In this document: positions 46,633 through 56,511 of the stretch, piece after piece | How the letters are laid out: each line of letters opens with the position of its first letter | Numbering within the stretch: the stretch's first letter is position 1 | Assembly (NCBI GenBank): GCA_035578175.1 | Contig: JAQMRL010000006.1 | Coordinates: 18,015,506 to 18,079,505 of the forward strand | DNA length: 64,000 nt | DNA from: Catonia carolina | Taxonomy: Eukaryota > Arthropoda > Insecta > Hemiptera > Achilidae | Direction: 5' to 3' | Translations under genes and position numbers: made by a program | The notes under the pieces: generated by a model | The model's database searches: none | Told to the model about the DNA's origin: nothing | Seen by the model: only the letters and a program-made list of their open reading frames with translations

Positions 46633-47937
46633 TTAATCACATCCGCGGTTCCGATAATAACGTTGCCGATGCGTTATCGCGAATGTACAGTTCCACTAGT
46701 GACGATATCGCAAAAGATATATCTTATATCAACGCTTTATTGTCACAGTTTCCTCTATCTTTTACAGACATGAGGAAACATCAAGAACAGGATACCTTTA
46801 TCCTCCAACAAAAAAGAAAGATGAATAAAAAGTTTTGTTTATCGAAAGGAGTGCTATGTCTGAAGGACAGAAACAACAAACCTGTCAAAATAGTTCTCCC
46901 TACCTCTTTAAAAGACTTAGTGTTTAAATATTTCCATCATTCTGAAATAGGTGGACACTTAGGTGTCGCTAAAACAATACACAAAATAACGCGACATTTT
47001 TACTGGCCAGATATATATACAGAAATTCCTTTAAAGGTGAACGCTTGTACAACTTGTCAACGAAGCAAACCTGGAATGAATTACAAATGGGGGAATCTCA
47101 GTTCCAGGGTTCCAACAACATCATTTGATACTCTTTTTATCGATACCGTAGGCAGCCTACCAAAAACCAACCAAGGGTATAAATATATACTTGTTGTGGT
47201 AGACAGCTTTTCAAAATTTACATGGTTAGCTCCATTAAAAAATACAAATTCGTCTTCAATTATAGAAGAATTAAAACGTATTTTTCAAAATTATTCCATT
47301 CCACGACTAATCGTCACAGATAATGCCAAAACCTTCAATTCGGCAATTTTTAAAAATTTTTGTTTCAACCTGGGCATTAAAAGGACCACACTCTCTCCTT
47401 ATCACCCACAACCTTCTCACGCTGAACGATTAAACAGAAATCTCAGGTCTATTTTTATTGCGTATCACGCAACTGCACAAACGACCTGGGATAAATCCCT
47501 CTTGGTTTCAGTTGGCTTTTAATATGGCACAACATACAGCCCACGGTGTATGTCCGTTCGACATATTACATAATTTCCCAGCTCAAACGCCCTTGGATAG
47601 AGCGTGGAATATCCAAGACATCCTTCATCGGAATCCCGTTCGTTCGAGTAACATGATGAGTACAATTAGACGGCAACTACTTAAGTCTCATCGTAATAAG
47701 GCACGTCGATACAATGCTACACGTCATCCTAATCCGTTTTCGGTGGGAGATAAAGTTTTGCTTAAGACTCATCCCGTAAGTTCGAAACGGAAAAATGTTT
47801 GTGCGAAAATGGCATACCGATGGTCGGAACCATTTTCTATCATAGGCTTCTCCACACCAGTTACAGCCTTACTCCGTAAGACTGTTGGAGGAGAAGTAAC
47901 CAAAGAGCACATATCGAATCTTAAAAAGGTTACATAA
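46631..47937 (+). pseudogene. Gypsy-type RNase H end plus integrase, frameshifted
   Basis: Opens in the last residues of RNase H ('NNVADALSRM'). The integrase follows with a zinc-binding H..H..CC finger (HHSEIGGH ... CTTC, about 46,935-47,060). Catalytic Asp residues lie in 'LFIDTVG' and 'VTDNAKTF', and the Glu in 'SHAERLNR', so the DDE triad is present. Near 47,500 the frame shifts by one base; the C-terminal domain with 'FSVGDKVLL' continues in the other frame to the stop at 47,937. No chromodomain was recognised. About 230 non-coding bases then lead to the polypurine tract. Confidence 0.93.
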
Positions 47938-48164
47938 TTCGCGGCGATTAGAAATATTCTTCCGTGACGTACGTTGCGACACTCGAGCTTGAGATAATTG
48001 TCATAAGTATGTATCTGATGTTTACATGATGTGTGGATGTGTTGTGACAGGGGCCCCAAATGAACGAAACATACCGTCTCTGGCCGACCACTGCTACGTA
48101 CTTGTATTCTTTTTAACATTTCAGCATCCACCTCTTCTCTTTTCGCTTCTGCATTCACCCCCCC

Positions 48165-48178
48165 GGGGGAGGGGAAGA
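48165..48178 (+). promoter_or_regulatory. Polypurine tract (plus-strand primer)
   Basis: GGGGGAGGGGAAGA lies one base upstream of the 3' LTR, as expected for the RNase H-resistant primer. Confidence 0.9.
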
Positions 48179-48179
48179 T

Positions 48180-48734
48180 TGTAATATGAGACACGCATAC
48201 ACACAAACACCCGTATACACATACACTCATACAAAACCAAACACACTCGCACACAAACGTAAACACACAACCTTCATACACTCGCTATAAATATGTCAAC
48301 ACTTGTCACATCTATACCTCAAAATAAACAAAAATACACCAGATGATTTACCACCTCCAGATGTGAGTAACAATACAAAAAAAAAGAAAAATTAACTGAA
48401 ATATAAAAAAGGATTGTTAAAGACTCGATTTTAAGTTCTTTAAGAGAAAAGACGTATTTTATGATTTTTTTAACAAAAGATTTAAATACACGCAACAAGT
48501 TTTTATCAAGAGATATTTTAATAAAAAGAACTTTAACAATTTTAAATATTTTAAGGAATTTTAAAGGTTTAAAGATTTTTAAGAATTTTAATTGTTTTCT
48601 TAAATGTTCGTTGTCTGATTGGAGATGTACATGTATTTTGTTTTAATTATAATAAAATAAATTTATCAATTTTTCCCGAAAACATTTATGCGACTCTTGA
48701 TTCAAAAAGAAAAAAAAAATAAACATTGAGTACA
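48180..48734 (+). repeat. 3' LTR
   Basis: 555 bp, about 99% identical to the 5' LTR by eye (two A-run changes, one A/G and one T/C). Followed by target duplicate CCAC at 48,735-48,738. Confidence 0.95.
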
Positions 48735-49514
48735 CCACTACCGGACGCGACACGAACATTTTCATCAAAATCGGTCAACCGGAAGTGGTACTTTATTCGT
48801 GTAATTTTTCACTTTTTTGCGATTTTCTCAAAAACTGGTCCTACGATTTTTTAAAAATCGCCTATTTTACTCAATTTTTTATTCTCTACAAGATAGGGTA
48901 GGCGCCATGTTTGCTGAAATTCTCGGTGAGGCTGTTTTCACGTAAAAACGTTGTTTTTTTACGATTACGGCTTTAATATGCAATTTAGCGCAAAAATGTA
49001 TAACGTAAAAGTTGTAGAGAATTAAAAATCCTTTAACTTTTATTTCAAACATTTTTTTTGTGCAACGCTTAGTTTAGCAGTAATTAGCGATTTTCTGATT
49101 TTTTTTCTCACGAAAACGTGTGAAAAATCGATTTTTTTAAAGATTTCGGCCTTACAATGCATTTTACGACAAAAGTGTATATAATACAATTTATAGGAAA
49201 TTAAAAGATCTACAACTTTTGTTTAGAGCATTTTTCTCTACAGAGCCTAGTTTAGCGTGAAAGCGTGATTTTCCGTATTTTTAAGCCAAACTGAGTTCGA
49301 TTGTCATTTTCCGTCTTCCACTCATGATTAAAATAAGGTTATGTTTTTGAGGTTAGTTTTTGTTCATTTCTAATGTTTTAATACTAATGTTAGGTTTATT
49401 GTTAATTATTTGCATTGGCAAGAGAAAGTTGTGTGAGTGTTTCACACCAGATTTTTATTAATAGTTATTCTATAACGTCGGTATTTGCCCGTAAACGGCA
49501 AGTGGCGTGTAGAA

Positions 49515-49870
49515 ATTCGAACTGCTAGTTCCAGGGCTGCAATAAATAGTTCTGTTACTTATCACATGGTCAGCCAATTATATGACTGAAGCATTGAAGA
49601 ACAGAAGATGTAAAGGTTTAGATAAAACTAGTCTTAGTTATCTCATCAGAGATAATGATTTCATTATGCAGACAGACCCTGTGGTGAATGAATGAAGGTG
49701 TCATTTCCAGGGTGGAAAATAGATCCTTATTTAGAGGGCCCTGCATGCTGATAAACATACTTTTCCACTCACTCAGGAAGACAATTGTAAACACCTCACT
49801 TCTCGGTTTTTTTAGTTAGGCCTCTAGAAGTTCAAACTAGCCTTTAGGCTGACGACTTAAAGAACACAAC
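49515..49870 (+). repeat. Family B retroposon, sense, 5'-truncated, diverged
   Basis: From 'GCTAGTTCCAGGGCTGC' to 'GACTTAAAGAACACAAC'. Inverted partner of 50,072-50,469. Confidence 0.78.
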
Positions 49871-50071
49871 ATAGTCGGTGTAGATGTCAGAAGCTATTTA
49901 ATGCAGGAGTGTTTTTGATCTCATGCGCAATGGGCCTTCTAAGTCACCTTTTTAATCATCCCTTAAAGGAAGGGATAAAAGTTTAGCTCGTCGATTTTAT
50001 ACTATACCTTCAAACGTGTTGTTTATTTCGGTCAACATCGTCAAATTTTGTTGTTGATAGAATGTAGTTAT

Positions 50072-50469
50072 GTTGTTGTTTAGGTCATCAGCCAAAAGGC
50101 TGGTTTGTAACTGTAGAGGTTTTACTAAGTAAATCGAGGAGTAAGGAGGTTTACCAATGCCTTCCTCACTGAGTAGATAATTACACTTATCAGCATGCCA
50201 GGCCCTCTGAAAAGCATATATATTCCACTCTGCAAATGACACTTTCACTTCATTCACCACAGGGTCTGGCTGAATAATGAAATCCATTACTTTCAGAGGA
50301 GATAACTCTGATTAGTGTCTTTTACACCTCTACCTCTTCTGTTCATAAATGATTCAGTCATCATTTAATTGGCTGACCATTTGATATGAAACAGAACTAT
50401 TTATTTTAGCCCTGCAACTAACAGATTGAGTGTAAATAATTTGACACTCCACCTGTCTGTTATGGGCAT
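50072..50469 (-). mobile_element. Family B retroposon with a perfect 13-bp target duplication
   Basis: 398 bp flanked by AGAATGTAGTTAT at 50,059-50,071 and 50,470-50,482. In sense orientation it starts ATGCCCATAAC and ends CCTAAACAACAAC. The variable-length duplication and simple-repeat tail indicate target-primed retroposition. A perfect B-box-like GGTTCAAACC word lies near the 3' end in most copies, but no tRNA head is recognisable, so the founder RNA is unknown. Confidence 0.92.
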
Positions 50470-50485
50470 AGAATGTAGTTATTAA

Positions 50486-51038
50486 CCCTTTATATGGCAG
50501 TACTACAGGTAAAAATATACAACATGTAATATGTTAAATTTTGTTTTATAGGGAATTGAATATTGTATTTCTAGTGCCAGAACAATAAGATATTTCTTTT
50601 TTTTATGTTAAGCCTTATTAAGTATACTTACCAAGGAACGTTTATTAAAATGGGAATCGTATAATGTTTAGTGGTAAGAATGCTTATTAAAACAACTTGT
50701 AGTCCTATATAACAGAAAAATGTGTAGAATAACTTATCTCAACTTTATATTAGCATGAATGCTTGCTTTCCTGTAAAAAACGCGAATTTTCTAAACACTG
50801 TACAAAAGTAACAACAAAACAACACGGTTGCGTACGCCGGAATGAATCCTTACCACATTCATGTTAATCATGAAGCAAATGGTCGCTGCGCACTAATTTC
50901 AAAATTAGGTAGCCTACTTAACAAGCGAACTTCTATAAAGCTATAAAATGCCAATAAAGTTCAACTGCATAGCTTATTCTTTAAAAAAATCAACCTTATT
51001 GCCAGTGGTAAGTATACTTACCACGGACCTATAAAGGG
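50486..51038. mobile_element. piggyBac-like MITE, copy 2 (uninterrupted)
   Basis: Ends CCCTTTATA / TATAAAGGG with TTAA at 50,482-50,485 and 51,039-51,042, the piggyBac target duplication. 553 bp, non-coding, collinear with the interrupted copy at 21,864-23,970. Its left TTAA overlaps the B element's target duplicate. Confidence 0.88.
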
Positions 51039-51042
51039 TTAA

Positions 51043-51494
51043 GTTAGCATCTACAAATTACGACGATTTGTAAAAGCACCAAATAACAGTCCCTACATTA
51101 ATAACTATGCAAAATATTCTTCATTGTACGGTAATAATTAGAACTATGTAATGAAAACTATTTTAATTGTTTTAAAAAATCATGAAGTTTAAATATATCT
51201 GTAATTCTATACAATAATTTAGAGGGGCTTCCATTCATTTTCCATGACTTGATGTTCGGTTTTCTGTACACCTCGCATTATCTATCATATCTGTAAATTT
51301 TCTTAAATTTGGGAAAGGAAGTTAATAAGTACAGAAACTAAGTTGTTTTAATTCAATATTTGATTTTAATATAACGGAAATTAACATGCGTTGATGGTGT
51401 TCGTGTCTGTTAGAATTTCAGAGTAGTTGAGTTAACATTTGTTCTACCAGTTGTTTTGTCCATCACCTATATTTAGATTTAAGTTTTAGTTTAG
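51043..51494. other. No gene recognised; possible 3' UTR of the exon at 51,495
   Basis: AT-rich sequence. If the 51,697-51,495 minus-strand exon is real, this would hold its 3' UTR; ATTAAA-type poly(A) words occur near 51,345-51,370. Confidence 0.35.
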
Positions 51495-51697
51495 TTACTC
51501 CGGTTTTTCATTTTTGTCATCTGTCTTTTTTTCGGTCTTTGCGGCTTTTTTCCCTTGTTTACCCAATTTACGCTCTAATAAATGACGGAAGCCCAACGAA
51601 TGGTGTGGAAATCGACTACGGTATAATGGAATAATACGTCTTTCCAATCGAATGTTCTCCTGTAGGTTTTTTTCTTCGAACACTTCATCATTATAAC
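51495..51697 (-). CDS. Candidate terminal exon of a host gene (unrecognised, basic C-terminus)
   Basis: A minus-strand frame of 66 residues follows a splice-acceptor-like 'GGTTTTAG' (AG at 51,699-51,698) with phase 1. It starts with 'GYNDEVFEEKN', continues with an arginine/histidine-rich segment 'ERRIIPLYRSRF', and ends in a charged tail rich in Lys and Glu ('KKAAKTEKKTDD'). No family is recognised and no transposon repeat covers it. The phase fits the signal-peptide exon donor at 55,185, so it could be an alternative or additional last exon of that gene, or belong to a separate one. It may also be a chance frame; transcript data are decisive. Confidence 0.35.
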
Positions 51698-51928
51698 CTA
51701 AAACCGATTCACATATTTTTATTAATATATACAATTGAAAGTAATATTATTAATGTCAACTAAAAATCAGAACTTCCTTTCATTGGTCACAGAAACATTG
51801 TACCATTTTTCTTTTACGAAAGAACAACTAAATTTATTTTTTATAATCGTTAATTATGATGATCATAGGTTAAAACTTTTACCAAGAGAACAAAACTTTA
51901 CTATATTATATTGATTCGGTGAGTATAG

Positions 51929-52425
51929 ATGGCATTGAAGGTCGAAGAGATTAAAGATGTTATTATGGAAAACTTATTCAGCCTAATTAAAAATTATTTA
52001 AAGAACAAATTACATTTTGTGTTGATTCTGTCGCTTTGCTATTCACTCAGAACAGAGGCTGCAGCCATTGCCCATAACGAAATGATATTCCTTCATGATA
52101 GCGCACCGGCACATTATTCACAAAATGTTAGAGAGCACTTGCAGAGAAGTTTTCCGGGCAGATGGATTGGTCGAGGAAGACCGATTAATTGGCCTCCTAT
52201 ATCCTCTGATTTAAATCCCTTGGATTATTACCTTTGGGGTCATTTAAAGCAGCTTGTTTACGCAGAACCCGTTAATTCCAAACAATAATCATTGAACCGA
52301 ATTTTAAACGCGTGTGATGTACTTACGAACAACCGAGCTGGTATCAGAAAGGCTACACGTGGTTTCATTAAACGTGCTAGATTGTGCACAAATGACCAAG
52401 AAAATCATTTTGAACACTATTTGTA
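51929..52425 (+). pseudogene. Tc1/mariner-type DDE transposase C-terminal relic
   Basis: From about 52,080 the frame shows 'HDSAPAHYSQNVREHL', 'WIGRGRPINWPPISSDLNPL' and 'DYYLWGHLKQLVY', the second and third catalytic-acid region of a DUF4817-associated mariner-type transposase. A stop at 52,286-52,288 is followed in frame by 'FIKRARLC' and 'HFEHYL', the usual C-terminal end of this family. The first about 45 codons are unrelated-looking, and the N-terminal DNA-binding half is absent. It lies between two candidate host exons, probably in intronic or intergenic DNA. The paired element end may be at 52,850-53,012. Confidence 0.82.
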
Positions 52426-52849
52426 AGGTATGGATATTAAAATAATGATTCAGTAATTAGGCTAAAATGTTTTGTGTTAACGAAGAACGTTAATTAAAAA
52501 GATTTTATATTTTCTGTCTTACTTTTCGTATGTGTTTATTTAATTAAACATAAATTTTTTTAACCTTCTGTTTGTTTATTATTGGCCTATTTTACATCAT
52601 TCTCTTCAGAGTTAAAATTTCTACAAGTTTTGCTAAACACATTTACTCATTTTTAAGCTATTTAACACAGTTATTGTTCATTAAACCTAAGAAAACGTAT
52701 TTTCTGCACAGATTTGACCGTTTTTCATTGGATATTACAAAAACTACTGGAGATGTAGTTATGGAACTTATTTTATTCTATTTTTCGGGTCAAAATATAT
52801 AAGAAACCATCAAATCTACTCATAAAACTTGGTTCCTAGACCTCTAGGA

Positions 52850-53012
52850 TGACGTTATTTAGGCGTACGTGCTGAACCCAGGGTGAAATATTTCGCTAGC
52901 CGTAACTCGTTAACGAAGCGTTTCCGGACCCATGTTTATAAAACGTTTTTCATTATTTTGATGAGAGGAAACCACCTTAGAAGTTTAACGCGTTATTCGT
53001 GAGACACCTGTA
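52850..53012. repeat. Transposon terminal region related to the foldback at 53,778
   Basis: Shares 'TTCGCTAGCCGTAACTCG', 'ACGAAGC.TTTCC' and 'GACCCATGTTTATA' with the right arm of the 53,778-54,613 foldback. Probably the 3' end of the element that encoded the transposase relic. Confidence 0.6.
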
Positions 53013-53039
53013 TAAAATAATATAATATAATAATAATGC

Positions 53040-53045
53040 TTTATT
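53040..53045 (-). terminator. Poly(A) signal AATAAA for the candidate secreted-protein gene
   Basis: AATAAA on the minus strand lies 83 nt beyond the stop codon at 53,128-53,130. Confidence 0.5.
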
Positions 53046-53127
53046 TAATAAAATAAAATGCACCCGTTAAACAGAAGAACTGCATTGTTTTCCGCTTAGT
53101 CTGAAGACCGTCAGCGCAAAAGCAGCA

Positions 53128-55251
53128 TTATTTGTTTTGGAAATTTTTCAATGGTGATTTTAAAGAAACGTAAGGCATTGTGATGTTGGGTATTTGTGTG
53201 TAAATTTGAAAACCTGTTTCTTCAAAGTAATCTCCGTATAACGATCTCTCTTCATAACGATTAAATGCCCAGTCAGTTGGATATCGTTTTAGAGAGATGA
53301 GAACGTATTTATGTAGGCCTATAGGAATGTTCAAGCACAACAATGGCAGTCTGCAAAGCCGTTGTTGTTTAGGTCAAAAGCCGAAAGGCTGGTTTGAACC
53401 TCTAGAGGTTTTACTATGTAAAACTATGTGTGTAATGGTTTACCATTGCCTTCCTCACTGAGTGGAAAAGTACGCTTATCAGCATGCCGGGCCCTCTGAA
53501 AAGCACATATTTTCCACTCTGTAAATGACAACTTCATTTCATTCACCACAGGGTCTGGCTGTACAATGAAATTCATTACTTTCAGAGAAGATAACTCTGA
53601 TTAGTATCTTTTACACCTCTACCTCTTCTGTTCTTAAATGATTCAGTCATTTAATTGACTGACCATGTGATAAGAAACAGAACTATTTATTTTAGCCCTG
53701 CAACGAACAGATTGAGTGTAAATAATTTGACACTCCACCTGTTTGTTATGGGCAGTTCTGCAAACCCATCACACCAAAACACGATTCACGAAGATATGCA
53801 GAAACTTTTGGAGCTCATTGTACATGTAAAAATAATGAAAAAAGTTTATATAAACATGGGTCCGGAAATGCTTCGTTTTCGAGTTACGGGTAGCGAAAGT
53901 TTCACCCGGATTTCAGCTCACCAGGTGAAATGAGGTCTTCCTAAAATTTTGGTAAGGTACATTAAGGGGCGAATTCAATTGTATCTTATGGTTTTTGACC
54001 TGATAAATTGAATAAAACAGGTCCCAGAACTGTAAGTTAAATAGTTTTTAAGAAAACCAGTGTCAAATGCAAAAAATGGAGTGAAAAACACATTTTTTCA
54101 TCTTTGGGCAAGAATAACTTTGTTATTTCACCAAGAAACAGTTAAAATTTTTGAATAAAACATGTAGAAAATTTTATTCTGAACAAACCGGTGTAAATTA
54201 AGTACACAGAAAGCGAATAGATGTTTGATTAAATGAATTTTTATTCATAAGAGCACAAAGTAAAATTAACTGGAAAAACAAAGTGAAAAAATGTGTTTTT
54301 TTCACTCCATTTTGTGCATTTGAAACTGGTTTTCTCAAAAACTATTTAACTTGCAGTTCTGGGACCTGTTTTATTCAATTACTCAGATCAAAAACCATAA
54401 GAAATGATTGAATTCGCCCCTTAATCTACCTTACCAGAATTTTAGGAAGACCTCATTTCACCTGGTGAGCTGAAGTCCGGGGGAAATCTTTCGCTAGCCG
54501 TAACTCGGAAACGAAGCATTTCCAGACCCATGTTTATATAAACTTTTTTCATTATTTTTACATGTACAATGAGCTCCTAAAGTTTCTGCATATCTTTGTG
54601 AATCACCCTGTATAGAATTAACAAAATGCTTCACAACGGCTTAAACATTCGACTCGTCATGACAATAATACAGTAATTTTAAAACAAAGTACATTAAAAA
54701 GATTACAGACAAACCAACCCGCCCTTAGAAACTAAGCACCGAAGCTTCATACCGAGTATCCCTACGAAATGAAGACTCAAAAATCTATCGTTTAAAGCAT
54801 TTCTCCAGTTCATTATATAACGGAGTTGTGGTACTGACTGACACCTCATTCACGTAAAATAATACAATTCCACGGTTTTCCAATCCGAATTGGCGCGCGG
54901 AGCTATGAATCTGTGCTAATATCTCTTGTAGTCTCTCGCATACACGTACAAGTGACGTGACAAAGAAATCAGTTAAATGTTTATATCCTTTTTTCAGTTA
55001 AAAGGATAAAATGTGTAAACAGTGTGTGGTTTCAGGAAAACTCTGTACTTGAACACGCTATTGGAATTGATGCGGAATTCTGTTTCGACACACTGTGCAT
55101 AAGAGAATGTTTCATATTTACTTACTGTTAAATTCTTAACTGATTCTAATTAATTAATACAAAAGTATAAAATGTAATACATACCATTTACAGCACTGAA
55201 TAAAGCCATAACCAGGCAAAAGGCGAAAAATATGAACTTGGTTATATTCAT
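53128..55251 (-). CDS. Candidate two-exon gene for an 85-residue secreted protein
   Basis: Exon 1 (55,251-55,185) encodes MNITKFIFF... with a hydrophobic stretch to about residue 21, a typical signal peptide (likely cut near SAVNG). It ends in phase 1 at donor ATG|GTATGT. Exon 2 (53,318-53,128) follows acceptor CCTATAG (pyrimidine-containing TTGTTGTGCTTGAACATTCC upstream) in the matching phase and codes 62 more residues, including 'RYPTDWAFNRYEERSLYG' and 'QIPNITMPYVSLKSPL', then TAA. The mature chain is about 62 residues, Tyr-rich, with no Cys and a 'KR' dibasic pair. A TATA box precedes exon 1 and AATAAA follows exon 2. The 1.87-kb intron holds a B copy and a foldback. Family unrecognised; a secreted peptide or salivary protein is a guess. 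An internal donor at ACAG|GTTTTC, also phase 1, could instead link exon 2 to the exon at 51,697. Confidence 0.6.
53362..53755 (-). repeat. Family B retroposon, antisense, in the candidate intron
   Basis: 394 bp, flanked by an imperfect duplication (AGTCTGCAAAGCC and AGTTCTGCAAACCC). It sits about 44 bp upstream of the proposed acceptor, in the same orientation as the gene. Confidence 0.88.
53778..54613. repeat. Foldback element with arms over 340 bp
   Basis: The left arm from 'GATTCACGAAGATATGCAG' (53,783) is mirrored by 'CTGCATATCTTTGTGAATC' (ending about 54,606). The arms stay aligned through 'GGTCCCAGAACTG' and 'TGGAGTGAAAAA' to a non-palindromic centre near 54,190. Ends resemble mariner-type 'GGGTGATTCAC' termini. 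Non-coding. Confidence 0.85.
54614..55184. other. 5' part of the candidate intron; no repeat recognised
   Basis: Unassigned DNA between the foldback and the exon 1 donor. No phase-1 micro-exon could be picked out with confidence. Confidence 0.4.
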
Positions 55252-55295
55252 TGTGAAGTGTTACCTTATAGATACTACTTGAGTAAATGACTCCT

Positions 55296-55304
55296 TTTTA
55301 TATA
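55296..55304 (-). promoter_or_regulatory. TATA box of the candidate secreted-protein gene
   Basis: TATATAAAA on the minus strand starts 53 nt before the ATG, implying a 5' UTR of roughly 20-25 nt. Confidence 0.55.
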
Positions 55305-55484
55305 AATCCTTCCTAATTATAATACACGAAAAAGGCGGAAAACTAATATAATTGTTATTCTGAAGCCTGATTCTAACAACGTCAATACAACGTACTCAAA
55401 ACAATTTATAATTAATACCATGTAACATTATTTAAATATCTTTTTAGTATCTACGAGAAACATATTTTATATATATTATGTAAT

Positions 55485-55685
55485 TGATATTGATAAAGTT
55501 CGTTAAAATATTAACTAAAGCGCTATCAACGGTAAAACCACATTTTTCCTCATCATTGTTTTCTTTATTTTATTTCTTATCAATTTCGTATGAAATTTAA
55601 AGTATCTACTAATTATGTTATTTACCTCCTGACGTTAAATTCGTAAACTGTTTTCTAGTAAATATAATACGGAATACTTATTTCG
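55485..55685. repeat. Repeat H, copy 2, part 1
   Basis: Matches 42,395-42,590; lies about 180 bp upstream of the candidate TATA box. Confidence 0.75.
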
Positions 55686-56374
55686 CTATAAAGTATAACA
55701 GGAATAGAAAAGCAATTGTGCTAACGTTGAGCATCAAAAAAATTGTGCACAAATATTATCAGTAAAGAAACCGCAGTTAATTTATAGGTCAAAGTAGCAC
55801 TATAACTTTATGAACAGTGCAAAGATAATTGATTTACAAAAACATATGAAAGGTACAGTTGAGCCGTTCTTAGGATGCTCCCACTGTCAACAAACAAAAG
55901 CCATCTACTACAGGGTGCACGCTAGAGTCTGCGACTTTACGGATGTTGTATTCCTATTAAGTTAACTATTTTTTAAATTATAAGTACTTAAAGTACTAAA
56001 AACATCAGTCATTATATGATGTAGGCCTAACAATTTCATTTAAAAAATTGCTTTTAAAAGAATTTTGTATTTAAATACTTTTGAAAGTATTTTGTTGTTA
56101 CTTTTTAATCAGCGTGTACACATTTTGATACAATGCGCATGCTCAGTGACGTCATTATTTGTTTACATTAGGATCAAACTAAGAAAGGCTGGACTATTGT
56201 AGAGATTGGGCCTGTTCGATGATTTAACGAAAGCAGTTGGTCTTTTAGTCATAAATGAACTACCTACGTATTGTGTTACGTGTAAGAAGATTGGCTATGA
56301 AGCCCCTATGTTTCGCTCTTTGTACAAAATAAAACATCAATTTTGAAGTTATTAAAGAAAATTAATTATACGTT
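55686..56374. other. Unassigned segment splitting repeat H copy 2
   Basis: About 690 bp absent from H copy 1. Contains the TGCGCATGC / TGACGTCA cluster listed separately. No coding frame and no clear inverted ends. Confidence 0.45.
56134..56154. promoter_or_regulatory. NRF1-like and CRE-like motif cluster
   Basis: TGCGCATGC (NRF1-like) is followed 4 bp later by a perfect CRE palindrome TGACGTCA, a CpG-containing island in AT-rich DNA. Motif-only evidence; no transcript start is identified. Confidence 0.3.
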
Positions 56375-56500
56375 TACTCGTAAGGGTGCCCGGGCCTGAC
56401 CTGTTGTATGTAAAAAGTTACATCATGTTCTCCTTCAACAACTAAGAAGAGATAAACTGGGATAACCGCGGCCATAATGTTAAGAGCAAGATTGTGTATG
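56375..56500. repeat. Repeat H, copy 2, part 2
   Basis: Contains 'TTTACTCGTAAGGGTGCCCG' and 'CATAATGTTAAGAGCAAGAT', as in 42,620-42,741. Confidence 0.75.
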
Positions 56501-56511
56501 TTTGATACAGA

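Larger units (their letters stand above)
45534..48734 (+). mobile_element. Young, rearranged gypsy-type (Metaviridae) LTR retrotransposon
   Basis: Two LTRs of 554-555 bp (TGTAATA...GAGTACA) differ at about four positions, so insertion was recent. CCAC is duplicated on both sides. The internal region is only about 2.1 kb: a full tRNA-Gly copy at the primer-binding site, an inverted RT segment, then RNase H end and integrase in sense, and a polypurine tract. The gag, protease, start and end of RT, and most of RNase H are missing, and no envelope-like frame is present. It could move only with enzymes supplied by intact relatives. Confidence 0.95.
45302..49457 (+). repeat. Family A (HINE-like) split by the LTR retrotransposon
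   Basis: 5' part 45,302-45,533 and 3' part 48,735-49,457. Removing the insert and one CCAC restores the family word 'TACATACCACTACCGG' and a copy of about 950 bp. Confidence 0.92.

Noticed and set aside
47458..47937. Separate gene for the second integrase frame
   Set aside because: It continues the integrase across a one-base frameshift and begins inside the upstream frame.
47769..48281. 170-codon minus-strand frame over the 3' end of integrase and the LTR
   Set aside because: Antisense shadow of the integrase C-terminus joined to Cys/Val-rich translation of a CA-rich LTR tract.
48461..48646. Identical 61-codon frames in both LTRs (also 45,814-45,999)
   Set aside because: Low-complexity Phe/Leu/Asn translation of AT-rich LTR sequence; identity reflects LTR duplication.
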